NCBI GenBank assembly: GCA_037176905.1
Contig: JBBBWG010028089.1
Coordinates: 156,506 to 220,505 of the forward strand
Reading direction: 5' to 3'
From: Azolla pinnata
Lineage: Eukaryota > Streptophyta > Polypodiopsida > Salviniales > Salviniaceae
Length of the DNA stretch: 64,000 nt
The notes beneath the pieces were generated by a model. That model had not been told where the DNA came from. It was given only the letters and a program-made list of their open reading frames with translations, and ran no database searches. The position numbers and the translations under genes were made by a program. Of this stretch, positions 33,384 through 43,483 are shown one piece after another. The first letter of the stretch is position 1. Each line of letters begins with the position of its first letter.

Positions 33384-34681
33384 GTCGAGGCTAGATTTAT
33401 ACGAATCAAAGGTTCTTAAGTCCGAGGAAGAAGATCGCTCTTCTATTTCAAGATCATCGATCATCTTGCTCGAGTTCTTACTCCGAAATCACGATAGGAT
33501 GCAGCAAGAACCACCTGTTTGCATATTCCTGGTTCAATATGCCGAGAAATCAAGCATATTATAGAAGGCCAAAAGAAAAGGCCAAAATTCTAATTTCAAC
33601 AAATGAGATCTGCAAAAGTTTCTTCTCTGACCTTCTTCACCTGCAATGAGTGTATGTAGCTTTGTGTCATTGAGACTTGCAGCAATTGCCAATGGTTTTA
33701 TCATCATCAAAAAGCCATGGGAATAAGAAGACATCATATGTAGAAGGACCAAAATCGTTAAGATCGTATTCGGGGTTAACGATTTGAAACACATCATGTT
33801 CTTTGCAACCCCTTCAATTTGACAGCCAAAAAAAATATATGCAGTTTGGCATCTAAAAGATTCAACTTACACAATACAAGCAAGCTTTTCTTCTTATAGT
33901 GTCCATTCACGGGATCGTACGAAAATCCGATTTGGCTTTGAAAACATTTCTAAGTTTCCAAAAAAGAAGAACCCGCAAGAAAGTCCATCTCATGGAGCAC
34001 CAGGAGATCAAGAGAAGCATACCAGCGCATTGACGGTTGAACATAGCAAATCGGCACGAGGCAAAAGAACAGCACTGCTATCTTCCTTGTCTGCATATCG
34101 GTAGCAACACAAATTTGATCACCTGCATTTGTAATTTGTAAGCAATTCCAATCTCCTTCAAGTCACCACAAGACATCAAAAAACATGGAAGGAATGCAAC
34201 ATATACCTGATGTTATGCATACGTGGTCGCAGAAGCTTCACCTTGAAATCGAGAGTGAGCAAATATCTATACAGACTTACTCTCCCAGTATATGATTCAG
34301 CTGTCTGAATCTATGCTTCGAATTCTCTGACATTCAATCATGGAAAGGGTGTGAGACATATGAGATTTCTCCCAAATAATGAAGGTAGGTAGCTCAGTTG
34401 TGTTCTCGATCATCGTAACACACACCGGCTGTTGTATGAGTATCCACAACCAAAAGTCTTTTGTGTTTAGTAATCGATTCGACGTACTCATCATGGAAAT
34501 CTCTGCTTTTGCACAAGAGATGAAATGCGCCCCTCTCGAATTCTGATTTTATCACCAGGGGGAAGGGTGACTGTTACAAAGTGAGCACTGCAAGGATCCT
34601 TGTCATGTGAAGGAATAGTCTATGGAAGATTCAGCATCTATAACCATGTAAGGTAGCACGAGTGTGTAAGGCATGGAAATT
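33384..34681. other. 3' flank of the PPR gene and intergenic
   Basis: No gene recognised. The right part is presumably the 3' UTR of the minus-strand PPR gene. Confidence 0.5.
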
Positions 34682-36955
34682 TCATCCAATTGCAGAATTC
34701 GAATCCTCTCTTTCAACCATTTGACCAAAGCAATGCGATCCTAGCCCTGTGTTTCCGTGGGTTCGACAACTGGTAAGGAATGATCGGCATGCAGGCAACG
34801 ATGGCCTCAATGGCATGCTTAGGGAGAAATCCCCTGCACTTTCTAGCTGCCCAGATCGGCCAAGAAGATCCACCATGCAGCTGTAATGCTCCGCATTCAG
34901 AAAATCACAATAGCTTTCTGATGCTAAGCTGAACAATTCACAACCTTCTTCAAGAAGTCCAGCATGCGTGAATGCCACCAGCACATTGGTAAAAACTGCG
35001 TTGCTCAAATGCATGCCTTGGTTCTGCATATTCAGGAAGCATCGCTTTGCCATAACGAAGTCTCCATGCAATGCATATCCAGAAGTCATGGAACCCCATG
35101 ATATGATATCCTTCTCCGGTAGTTTACCAAATACTTTCTGGGCATCTGCCATGCAGCCACATTTCGTATACATATCTACAAGAGCGCTCCCAACCACTAC
35201 ATTAGACTCAAGGCTATCCTTTATGATCCTATCATGTATAAGTTTACCTTGAAATATTGCCCCTATGTTTCCACAGACTTTGCAAATGTTTGAATAAGTC
35301 GCTTTGCTCTGCTCAACACCACTGGTATGCATTGTTTCAGCAAATCTGAGGGCAGATAAATCAAGACCATGTAAGGTATAGCCAGCCATCATCGTATTCC
35401 ACGACACACAATCTTTAATCGGCAAATCATTGAACAATACGTGAGCATCCTCCAAGGCTCCAGTTTTCGCATACAAATTGATCAATGCATTTCCTACGAG
35501 TGGATCATTCTCGAGCCCACTCTCGACGATTTCACTATGTATGGAGCTCCCCCATGAAAGATCTGCAAGGATGCTACACACCTTGAGGACACATAGAAAT
35601 ATGGTTTTAACTGGTTTTACATCCTCCATATGCATTTTGCTAAACAGCTCAAGAACACGAAGGCAATGGCCTTGTGTGGCATACCTTGCAATGATGGCTC
35701 CCCAAGATATGAGATCTTGATTACATGATGTATCGAACACATCTTGGGCCTCGATGAAATTACCACACTTTGCATACATATCAACAAGAGCACTTGCAAT
35801 GACGCCATTGAAATGAAGGCCTTTCTCGACGATCTCATGATGCACTAGCATTCCTGTGGAAAGCAATCCGACCATACCGCATGCCTTAAGAGTAGATGAG
35901 AAAGTGGCTTCAGTAGGCTTAACGCTTTCCATCTGAAGCTTACCGAATAAGCTTAGAGCATGCATGCCTTGCCCCAACTGGACGTAGCTTCCAATCATTG
36001 CACCCCATGCCGCTGCATCTTTGTTACGTAAGCTCTCGAAAACTCTACGTGCATCTCTTGCCTTTCCACAAACAGAGTAAAATTCAACTAATGCAGTTCC
36101 TAGGGCTAAATCTAGTTCAAGTGAAGCCCTGACCACCTGGTCATGTAAGATCATGCCTTGCTGCAGCAAACCTTCGGCAGAACAAGCTTTCATTATAAAG
36201 AGAATTATGACCTTATTCGGACATATACCCTCATTTTGCAGAGCTTCAAAAAGTTTCAATGCATGAAAACCCTTCCCTTGTGAAGAAAAGCCTTCGATTA
36301 ATGTACCCCATGACACGGAGTCGCGGATACACATACCCTCGAATACTTTGCTTGCCTCTTCTAGCCTTATACACTTAACATACGAATTGATGAGCGAATT
36401 TCCGATGTCGACATCTACTTCAATCCCTCGTCTCAAAACTTCGGAATGAATTGACATAGCCACAAACACCGAACCATTGATTGTACATGCTTTCAGGACG
36501 CAGACATAAACGAAAATATCAGCCATGAGACCTTCGTGTTGAAATCTGCGGAAGAGCTCGAGAACAAAGGTTCCATGTCCATATTGGATATGACCAAACA
36601 TAATGGCACCCCAGGTCATCACATCGCGACATCTCGAGCTCTCGAGCATTCTGAGCGCCTCATCGAGGCATCCGAGCTTGGAGTAGGAATGCAGAATCGC
36701 ATTGGAAACCGCCAAATCTGATTCAAGCCGGGATTTAACGATGCCATCGTGAACCAGCCTACAGAATTTAAGGTGTTTTAGGTCGTTGGGTACCTTGAGT
36801 AGAGAAAGGAAGGTTGCTATGTCGGGTTGCAGTCCTTCATCCAGCATTATGTTCAGCACATCGAGGGCCTTCCCGGTGCTGCCATGCTGAGCATGGCTCG
36901 AGATCATGGAGTTGAACTTGCAAACTTTAGGGTTCGAGGCTCTGAAACAATTCAT
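34682..36955 (-). CDS. PLS-class pentatricopeptide repeat protein with a short terminal E-like motif
   Basis: A single uninterrupted frame of 757 residues. PPR proteins bind organellar RNA one base per repeat; PLS-class members commonly specify C-to-U (and in ferns U-to-C) editing sites. The repeats run in blocks of exactly 101 residues, each beginning with a W-G/N word: Phe14 in a degenerate first block, then Trp115, 216, 317, 418, 519 and 620. Typical text includes ALVDMYAKCGNFIEAQDVF and ISWGAIIARYATQGH. After YSCMVDLLGRSGQLESAGDF the E-type motif starts (FLTSCRTHGNTGLGSHCFGQ) but stops at SNSAIG, with no E+ or DYW domain. No transit peptide is evident after the chosen Met (36955), so the true start may lie further upstream in an unseen exon, or targeting is unusual. 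The target RNA cannot be named. Confidence 0.93.
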   Translation of the reverse strand: MNCFRASNPKVCKFNSMISSHAQHGSTGKALDVLNIMLDEGLQPDIATFLSLLKVPNDLKHLKFCRLVHDGIVKSRLESDLAVSNAILHSYSKLGCLDEALRMLESSRCRDVMTWGAIMFGHIQYGHGTFVLELFRRFQHEGLMADIFVYVCVLKACTINGSVFVAMSIHSEVLRRGIEVDVDIGNSLINSYVKCIRLEEASKVFEGMCIRDSVSWGTLIEGFSSQGKGFHALKLFEALQNEGICPNKVIILFIMKACSAEGLLQQGMILHDQVVRASLELDLALGTALVEFYSVCGKARDARRVFESLRNKDAAAWGAMIGSYVQLGQGMHALSLFGKLQMESVKPTEATFSSTLKACGMVGLLSTGMLVHHEIVEKGLHFNGVIASALVDMYAKCGNFIEAQDVFDTSCNQDLISWGAIIARYATQGHCLRVLELFSKMHMEDVKPVKTIFLCVLKVCSILADLSWGSSIHSEIVESGLENDPLVGNALINLYAKTGALEDAHVLFNDLPIKDCVSWNTMMAGYTLHGLDLSALRFAETMHTSGVEQSKATYSNICKVCGNIGAIFQGKLIHDRIIKDSLESNVVVGSALVDMYTKCGCMADAQKVFGKLPEKDIISWGSMTSGYALHGDFVMAKRCFLNMQNQGMHLSNAVFTNVLVAFTHAGLLEEGCELFSLASESYCDFLNAEHYSCMVDLLGRSGQLESAGDFSLSMPLRPSLPACRSFLTSCRTHGNTGLGSHCFGQMVEREDSNSAIG

Positions 36956-36984
36956 GCTCGCCCATGGTCACAGAAGCTTCAGAG

Positions 36985-37690
36985 GAAAGTGAACAGACTT
37001 TTATGAGATTCAGATTAGTGCCTTGAAATTGAAATAACAAAAGCTCAGTGTGTTTTGAAATTGAAATGATGAAACATTTGTGCCATGGAATTGAAATGAT
37101 GAAAAATGAAGGATTGAAACTCTGAAAAATGAGTGCCATGAAATTGAAAATGAAAACCTAGAGCCATGAAATTGAAAATGAAATGATGAAAAATTTGTGC
37201 CATGAAATTGAAATTATGAAAGATTAGTGCCATGAAATTGAAAATGAAATTACGAAAAATTAGTGCCATGAAATTGAAAATGAAAGATTAGTGCCATGAA
37301 ATTGAAAATGCAATTATGAAAAATTATTGCCATGAAATTGAAATTGTGAAAGCTTAGTGGCTTGAAATTGAAATAACGAAAGATTAGTGCTTGAAATTGA
37401 AAAAACATGAAAGATTAGTATCTCGACATTGAACTAACAAAATTATATTAGTGTTTTGAAATTGAAACGATGAAAGACTAGTGCCTTGAAATTGAAATTC
37501 TGAAAGATTAGTGCCTTGAAATCGAAATAATGAAAGATGGGTGCCGTGAAATCGAGACATTTGAAAGATCGGTGCCTCGAAATTCGAAATAATGAAAGAT
37601 TAGCAATATCTCGAATTCGAAACAATGAGAGATTAGTGCCTCGAACTTGAAATAGTGAAAGATCAGCATCGTGAATTAGAAAATGTTGCT
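36985..37690. repeat. About 36-bp minisatellite immediately upstream of the PPR gene
   Basis: About twenty degenerate copies of AGTGCCATGAAATTGAAAAT followed by GAAATTATGAAAGATT. Spacings vary from about 28 to 40 bp. It begins within about 30 bp of the PPR start codon and fills the region where the leader and promoter should be. Confidence 0.93.
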
Positions 37691-38289
37691 TCGAGAAACG
37701 ATGGCAGATAGAACTCGAGATCGTTTCATAAGAGGTATATGGAAATCGAAGTCGATGATTTTATGCGGACTGACTCGATGCATGTCATCGGGCACCTGGC
37801 AAACACTTCGTAGGGTGCAATCAGTTCTGTGTTATGCATTACAGAGCAAACGCGAAGCTGTTATCTAGAGAGCAGATGCATATAACAGTGGAACATGGAG
37901 AGGGTATGTTACACACCGAAGAGCCTCTGATCATTTTATCGGGGCGAAAGTTACTGTTCATACATGCATGGTTCAGTGAAGTTTTTATGACAAATTCTAT
38001 CCACCGAGCTCTTTGATTTCACACACACACACACACACACACACCGACGAATCGAAGGCGTGTTCAGTGGTGAGCAGAGTCTGTCTCTAGCATCGAACCG
38101 TTTTTCTGATACGTAACATCTTCCGAGCTCTTCTCTGTATTGCACATTCGTTCTTTCTGATCTTTCAAAACGATCAAGCTCCGGATCGATCTGAAGAAAT
38201 CAGAGACAGAAAGCCGGTTCTCGTCGGCAATCGATCCGAGCAAGATCGACAAGAATGCCGATTCCGTCATGTTTCTGTATCGCCACGAT
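37691..38289. other. Intergenic
   Basis: No gene recognised. A (CA)n run at about 38022-38044. Confidence 0.6.
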
Positions 38290-39000
38290 GTGCATGCGTC
38301 CATCCATGCACATCAGTCGGCATGTCTGCATGCATGCAGAGCAAAAGCCATGATGATGCATGCGTCGAGGCGGCATGCATTGCAAGCCAGCAAGATGCAT
38401 GTATCTCGCATCGACATGCATTGTAAGCCATGATGCAAGCAAGCATTGCATCGACATGCATGTAGCAGTGCATCGACATGCATGCAGCGGTGCATCGACA
38501 TGCATGCAGCGGTGCATCGACATGCATGCAGCGGTGCATCGACATGCATGCAGCACTGTACCGATGCGCACGCATTCTACATCGATGCATGCATTGCACT
38601 GCACTGGTGCATGTATGCACTCATGAATCGATGCATGCACTGCATTGCATCAGTGGTATATATGCACGCATGAATCGATGCATGCATTGCGTTGCATCGG
38701 CACATCCATACGCATGCATGCATGCATGCATGCAGAGCTAGCTGCTATGCATGTATGGCACCGATGTGCCATGGCGTTTAGCCATGCATGCATTGCATCA
38801 GTGTGCATGCATGGCTATCTATGCATGCATGCATGTGTGTGCATGCATGGCTATCTATGCATGCATGCATGGCTATCTATGCATGCGTGCATGTGTGTGT
38901 ATGCATGGCTATCTATGCATGTATGTATATGTATGCATGCATGTATGTATGTATGTGCGCGCGCGTGTATGTATGTATGTTTGGGTGGCTATCTATGCAT
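38290..39000. repeat. ATGCATGC-rich region with a 22-bp minisatellite
   Basis: Five copies of GCATCGACATGCATGCAGCG at 22-bp spacing (about 38449-38555), flanked by many ATGCATGC runs and, at 38810-38935, repeated GGCTATCTATGCATGC blocks. Confidence 0.92.
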
Positions 39001-39044
39001 GTATGCGATGGTGCTATTTCTGTAATTACAGAGAAATTAGAAGA

Positions 39045-39130
39045 AGACGAAGAAGAAGAAGAAGACGAAGAAGAAGAAGAAGACGAAGAAGACGAAGAAG
39101 AAGGCGATGAAGAAGAAGAAGAAGGTGAAG
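39045..39130. repeat. (GAAGAA/GACGAA)n
   Basis: Triplet run encoding Glu/Asp on the plus strand. It leads into ATGGCTTCTTCTTC at 39136, but that frame closes after about 40 residues and is not supported as a gene. Confidence 0.9.
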
Positions 39131-39584
39131 GTTCCATGGCTTCTTCTTCTTCTGCGCAGAGCCGAAGCAGCGGGGCAGAGGAACAGGGGTTCCGCCATGG
39201 AAAGCTTCTTCCTCTTCTTCCTCTTCTGTTTGCCCGAAGCAGCGCAGCGTTTCTGAGCTGATCGCTTCACCATGGCGTTCTCACCATAAGGTATCCCCTG
39301 CTCCTGCTCCTTCTCCTTCTCTCCTTCTCCTTCTGCATTTGTTTCTTCTTCTTCTGCTGCTGCTGCTGCTGCTGCTGCTTCTTCTTCTTCTTTCTGATTC
39401 CTGATTCTGATTCTGATTCCCTTTCCCAAGATGTCTAGATCTGTTACCTAACTCCTCCTTCCTCTCTGTCAAACCTCCTTTCCAGAAGGAGGAAGAGGGA
39501 GAGAGAGACAGAGAGAGAGACAGAGAGGAAGAGAACAGAGAGGAAGAGAACAGAAGGAAAGAAGAAGCACGCGTCTCTTCTTTT

Positions 39585-39924
39585 CTAGGGTTTTGTTGCC
39601 ATTCGGAGCTCGGCTCCTCCGTTGCAGAATCCCTAGAAGAGATCCGCAGAAGACGCGTACAGGGAAAGGATGCGAGAATCCATGGGACCTCCAGCAGAAA
39701 CCCTAGAATGACTTCCTGCGAATCGGCCTAGATCTTGGCGGGTCTCTCAAGGAGAAAACCCTAGCGAGGAGCGTCTCGTCTGCCTGCGGTACCTTGACGA
39801 AACCCTAAACGTCGAGAAAGGCCTCAAAGCTCTTGCTCCTGTGCAAGGAAACTACAGAGAAGAAGAAGGAAGAAGAAGAAGAAGAGCTTCAAGCAAGGTC
39901 GTGCTTTTCTCTGCAGAACCCTAG
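39585..39924 (+). promoter_or_regulatory. Cluster of telo-box motifs upstream of the F-box gene
   Basis: AACCCTA-type words occur at about 39585 (reverse), 39628 (one mismatch), 39698, 39755, 39800 and 39917, all within 650 bp of the F-box ATG. Such motifs are bound by telomere-repeat-binding factors in other plants; the role here is inference. Confidence 0.5.
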
Positions 39925-40224
39925 CAAAGGAGCTCGCTTTCCTGCTTCATCTCGACTGTGTTCCTGCGTCCCTGGTTCAGATCTAACGGGCCGTTTCTTT
40001 TCCCTGCAACAGATTTCCATCGCCATGGCTTTGTAGGTAGCGCTTCCTCGTCTCTCTGCGTAGGGTTTGAGTTCGAAATCTTCGCGCTCCAGAAGAGAGA
40101 AGGGGGCAGCACACAGAGAAACCATAGCCGCGAGACCTTCTCCATCGTCATCGCAGTTCCTGCTGCTGCCTCGCTGCTGCACCCGATCTTATCGATCGAC
40201 ACATCTTTCTGTAACAACAGCACC

Positions 40225-41403
40225 ATGGCTATGGCTATGGCGATGGCGATGGCGATGGCTGTGGATTGCGATCCCTTCGACGATCTCCCCGATTCGCTCC
40301 TGCTCTGCATCTTCAACAAGATCCAGGACATCAAATCGCTGGGCCGATGCTGCGCGGTGTGCAAGAGGTTCGGCGCACTGGCTCTGCAAGCGGAGGAGGT
40401 GGTTGTGAAGGTCGATTGCGTGATCTCGCCAGAGGAAAGCAGCAGCAGCCGAAGCAGAAGCAGCAGCAGCAGCATCATCTCCCAAAGGGGGAAGAGCATC
40501 GTGAGCCATGCCCTGAAGCTCTTGGTGGGCAGCTTCCTCATCAAGCCATGGCATGCACTGCACCAGCTCCTGCTGCTCCCGCAGAAGAAGATGAAGGCGG
40601 TAGTGCTGCTATCCGAGGTCTCCCATCACTCCCCGGGCGAGGTGCTGAAGCACTTCGCGAGGATCAAGCATCTGCGGATCGAGCTCCCCGAGGGCGAAGC
40701 GGGGATCGAGAACGGATTTCTGAAGTGGAGGGCGGAGTTTGGCAGCTCGCTCGAAGCTTGCACGATCCTCGCAGCTTCTTCCCTCGCAGTGAACCCTTGC
40801 AAGGATCACAACCACATCAACAGCAACAGCAGCAAGTTTTCGGATCAGATCTCCAGCTTCGAAGGCCTCGCCATTGGCGGCGCCGATGAGATCGAGAGCA
40901 GCTCGGTGCCAGATCCCAGCGGCGGCAACATTCCGCAGACCTTCTTCACCAACGGCGGGCTCAAGCTCAGAGTCGTTTGGACCATCAGCTCGCTCATCGC
41001 AGCTTCCGCGAGGCATTTCCTTCTCCAGCAGATAGTGCTGGAGCATCCCACGCTCGAGCGCCTGACTCTGGTGGATGCCCAAGGGCAAGGAACGCTCAGC
41101 ATGAACAAGCAGCAGCTCCTCGATTTCCGAGCGAAGCCCATTGCAGCCTCGGCCTCGTCGAATCGAACCCAGATACCTCCCCTCAATATCAAGCTCTGGT
41201 ATGCTCCTTGCTTGCAGCTCCCTGGCGGTGTTACGATGAAAGGGGCCACTCTCGTCGCTATCAGGCCTAGCGGGCAGCAGCCTCCAAGGATAGAGAAAGA
41301 TGCCGAAGGCCTCGCCATGACTGCGTTCGAATCGCCCTTCGATGATGCCATTGCTGCCTTGATGAAACGGCGGACTTACCTCCTGGAAATGAATTCCTTT
41401 TAA
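40225..41403 (+). CDS. F-box protein of the At1g30200/At4g18380/At5g46170 type
   Basis: One uninterrupted exon encodes 392 residues, the usual length of this plant F-box subfamily. The F-box spans about residues 16-60 (DPFDDLPDSLLLCIFNKIQD, then GRCCAVCKRF). The remainder matches the subfamily closely: VVVKVDCVIS, HHSPGEVLKHFARIKHLRIE, FTNGGLKLRVVWTISSLIAA, SARHFLLQQIVLEHPTLERL, LNIKLWYAPCLQLPGG, KGATLVAIRPS and the invariant RRTYLLEMNSF end. The product should bind SKP1 and present a substrate to an SCF E3 ligase; the substrate is not known to me. The first Met sits in CACCATGG and is followed by five further in-frame ATGs in a hexamer repeat. A Ser/Arg run (about 73-86) is longer than in angiosperm relatives. 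The frame is open upstream but lacks an ATG. Confidence 0.95.
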   Translation: MAMAMAMAMAMAVDCDPFDDLPDSLLLCIFNKIQDIKSLGRCCAVCKRFGALALQAEEVVVKVDCVISPEESSSSRSRSSSSSIISQRGKSIVSHALKLLVGSFLIKPWHALHQLLLLPQKKMKAVVLLSEVSHHSPGEVLKHFARIKHLRIELPEGEAGIENGFLKWRAEFGSSLEACTILAASSLAVNPCKDHNHINSNSSKFSDQISSFEGLAIGGADEIESSSVPDPSGGNIPQTFFTNGGLKLRVVWTISSLIAASARHFLLQQIVLEHPTLERLTLVDAQGQGTLSMNKQQLLDFRAKPIAASASSNRTQIPPLNIKLWYAPCLQLPGGVTMKGATLVAIRPSGQQPPRIEKDAEGLAMTAFESPFDDAIAALMKRRTYLLEMNSF

Positions 41404-43483
41404 AGCTCGACGCGAGGCCGCAACACTTCGACGAATGATTCGTAGAGACAAAACAAGACGAGCCTTTCCCGATTGGATTCCCCCCTCCATGTAAACACCG
41501 CCTTTTTTCGTATTAAGCTTTGTAACTACTCTCATGCAAATACATACTTTTGTTTACTGGTAGCATTCTGACAATCGGATACGTTCTTTCGGTGTGAGGA
41601 TGCTTCGGCTTCAACAAGCTTGGCCCAACGCTCGGAATCGGTTTATTGCCTAAGAGGCATTTCCGGGACATTTGTGGTCTGATGGTAAATCTTTGTATAA
41701 AGAAGCTATTTGTCAGGTCTCTCAATGCAGCGATTCTTCCTCGAAGTTTGAATTTGGCACATATATATATATATGGTGATCCAAAACCCACATGTGAGTG
41801 TATGCTTGTAGAAAAGTTTCGCCATATATTATTGTTGCCTCAATGCATCTTTCTGTTGGAAAGCTATCTCTTTGAAAGCTCAACTGCTTGCTGATAGGCA
41901 CATGGAAGGAATATTTTTGCTCCTTGATAAGCCTGAATAAATGGTGCAACTATGTCAATGGAAGCCAGGCCCACAGCAACACATGCTGTTATGGTGTTTT
42001 TCGTCTTTGGATTTATAAAAGGTTGGGTACTGACCTAGCATCGAATCTCCATCGAAATGGTTTTTGATAACGCTTCTTGTGGACAAGATGTGAAGAAATG
42101 AATCTGGTAATTCATTTCGTTGTACATGGAAGTATAAGATCCTCCAAGAAATGCGAGGGTAAGTCCAGATCCTGATGCAATTTTGTCAGGAAGCATTTGA
42201 GCATCCACAGCATTAGGTGTGTGTAGTAGAGTCTGTCTGAACAAACATATCCATTGAGTGTAGTTTTCCCTAAATGTCTTCTTTCCATGTTCAACAAATA
42301 GTGTAGCTTCCCATGAATCTTGATACTGGCATGGTTCTTATCATCACAAGAGATGTTGTAGTAATGTGTGGAGATTGCCTCAGTCATGAAAAAGGCAGTT
42401 CACGAGTGAATCAAATTGATTTGCTTACTTTCTGTCGTGAAACAAGTACAAACATGTGCAATTTGTAGTGGCCAAATTCACAAGCATTTGGCCATTATTT
42501 TACTCAGAATGCTTCTTGCAATCTTTATCATGCTCTGACATCCCCATTTCTTTGTATCCCCTTTATGCTTTATATACCAATGATCATAAAGTGTGGCCAC
42601 CAAATCCATGCAGAATGTTGAAGAATCGATTATCTCATTGAAAGAGTGCCCTCAAGGATGTTTACCCACATTATCAAGAATCACTCTCATGCAAATCTCA
42701 CTAGGTGCTTTACAAAAAGTTGAGAATTGCCAAAGCTGAATCAAGCAGGTAGGCATACAGATCAGAGATTTATAATATTCTCCCTCTTTGACTTGAATGG
42801 GAGCATGATGTGCTTTACATGTTAACTTTTTGTAGAAACTTTTGTAGCGTTCATTTGCTAAACCCTAAAGACAACTCTCATACTAATATCAGAAGAGGGA
42901 TCCTTCATCATGGACCATGATGTTGAATTTACCAACAGGGGAAAGAAACAATTGTAAAAGCAAGCTGCAAGCCACGATAAATCTTTGTAATTAATTGCAT
43001 AGATACTAACTACACACTTCAAGCTCGTACAACATAGACCAGCGTTGGGGGAATGGCTTAACATTGAGCCTTTTTCATCTTCAACAATTAAACCCGTCGT
43101 AAAGTCAACTGAGAAAAGCATGTTCAGCACATTGCACAATTTGCGAAGTTTAGAACCTAGCCTTGTGTTGAGAAAATTGAGGGTAAAATCTCGTGAAATC
43201 ATCCCAACTTGTTTTCTTGGGTATTACCATATTATCCATGTTAGGACACCTATTCACAATAGAGCATCTTTCAGATAAAGATGCTACGTCCAATCCACTG
43301 TGGGGCAGGTGTAAATGATCCAAATCTTTGAGAAAAGCTTTGAAAATAATTTGGACCCATGTTTGCACAACACCCGAACCAACTACCTCGAACAAATTCT
43401 ATGTCCATTAGAAAAAATAGTTTGAAAAGATATATGGCAGATTCAAGAATAAGATCTCATAAAAAAAGGCACTCACGAGAGAA
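41404..43483. other. Convergent intergenic region
   Basis: Lies between the 3' ends of the F-box gene and the minus-strand KIN14B-interactor gene. Short open stretches exist on the minus strand (42035-42387, two frames shifted at a CA run near 42220, and 43150-43395), but I recognise no family and cannot call genes. A (TA)n run lies at about 41761-41774. Confidence 0.45.

Noticed and set aside
39037-39429. Minus frame with a basic KQKRKKRKKLSMAEP segment
   Set aside because: Mostly built from GAA and CTT triplets, with no family resemblance and no splice partner seen; probably the F-box gene's upstream region.
39958-40224. In-frame upstream extension of the F-box protein
   Set aside because: The frame is open but begins with GTG and has no ATG before 40225; most likely leader.
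42035-42390. Two minus-strand frames that would join across a CA run near 42220
   Set aside because: They could be a frameshifted remnant, but no domain is recognisable and lengths are within chance for this composition.
43150-43395. 81-residue minus frame downstream of the KIN14B-interactor gene
   Set aside because: No link to the gene by splice phase and no recognised family.
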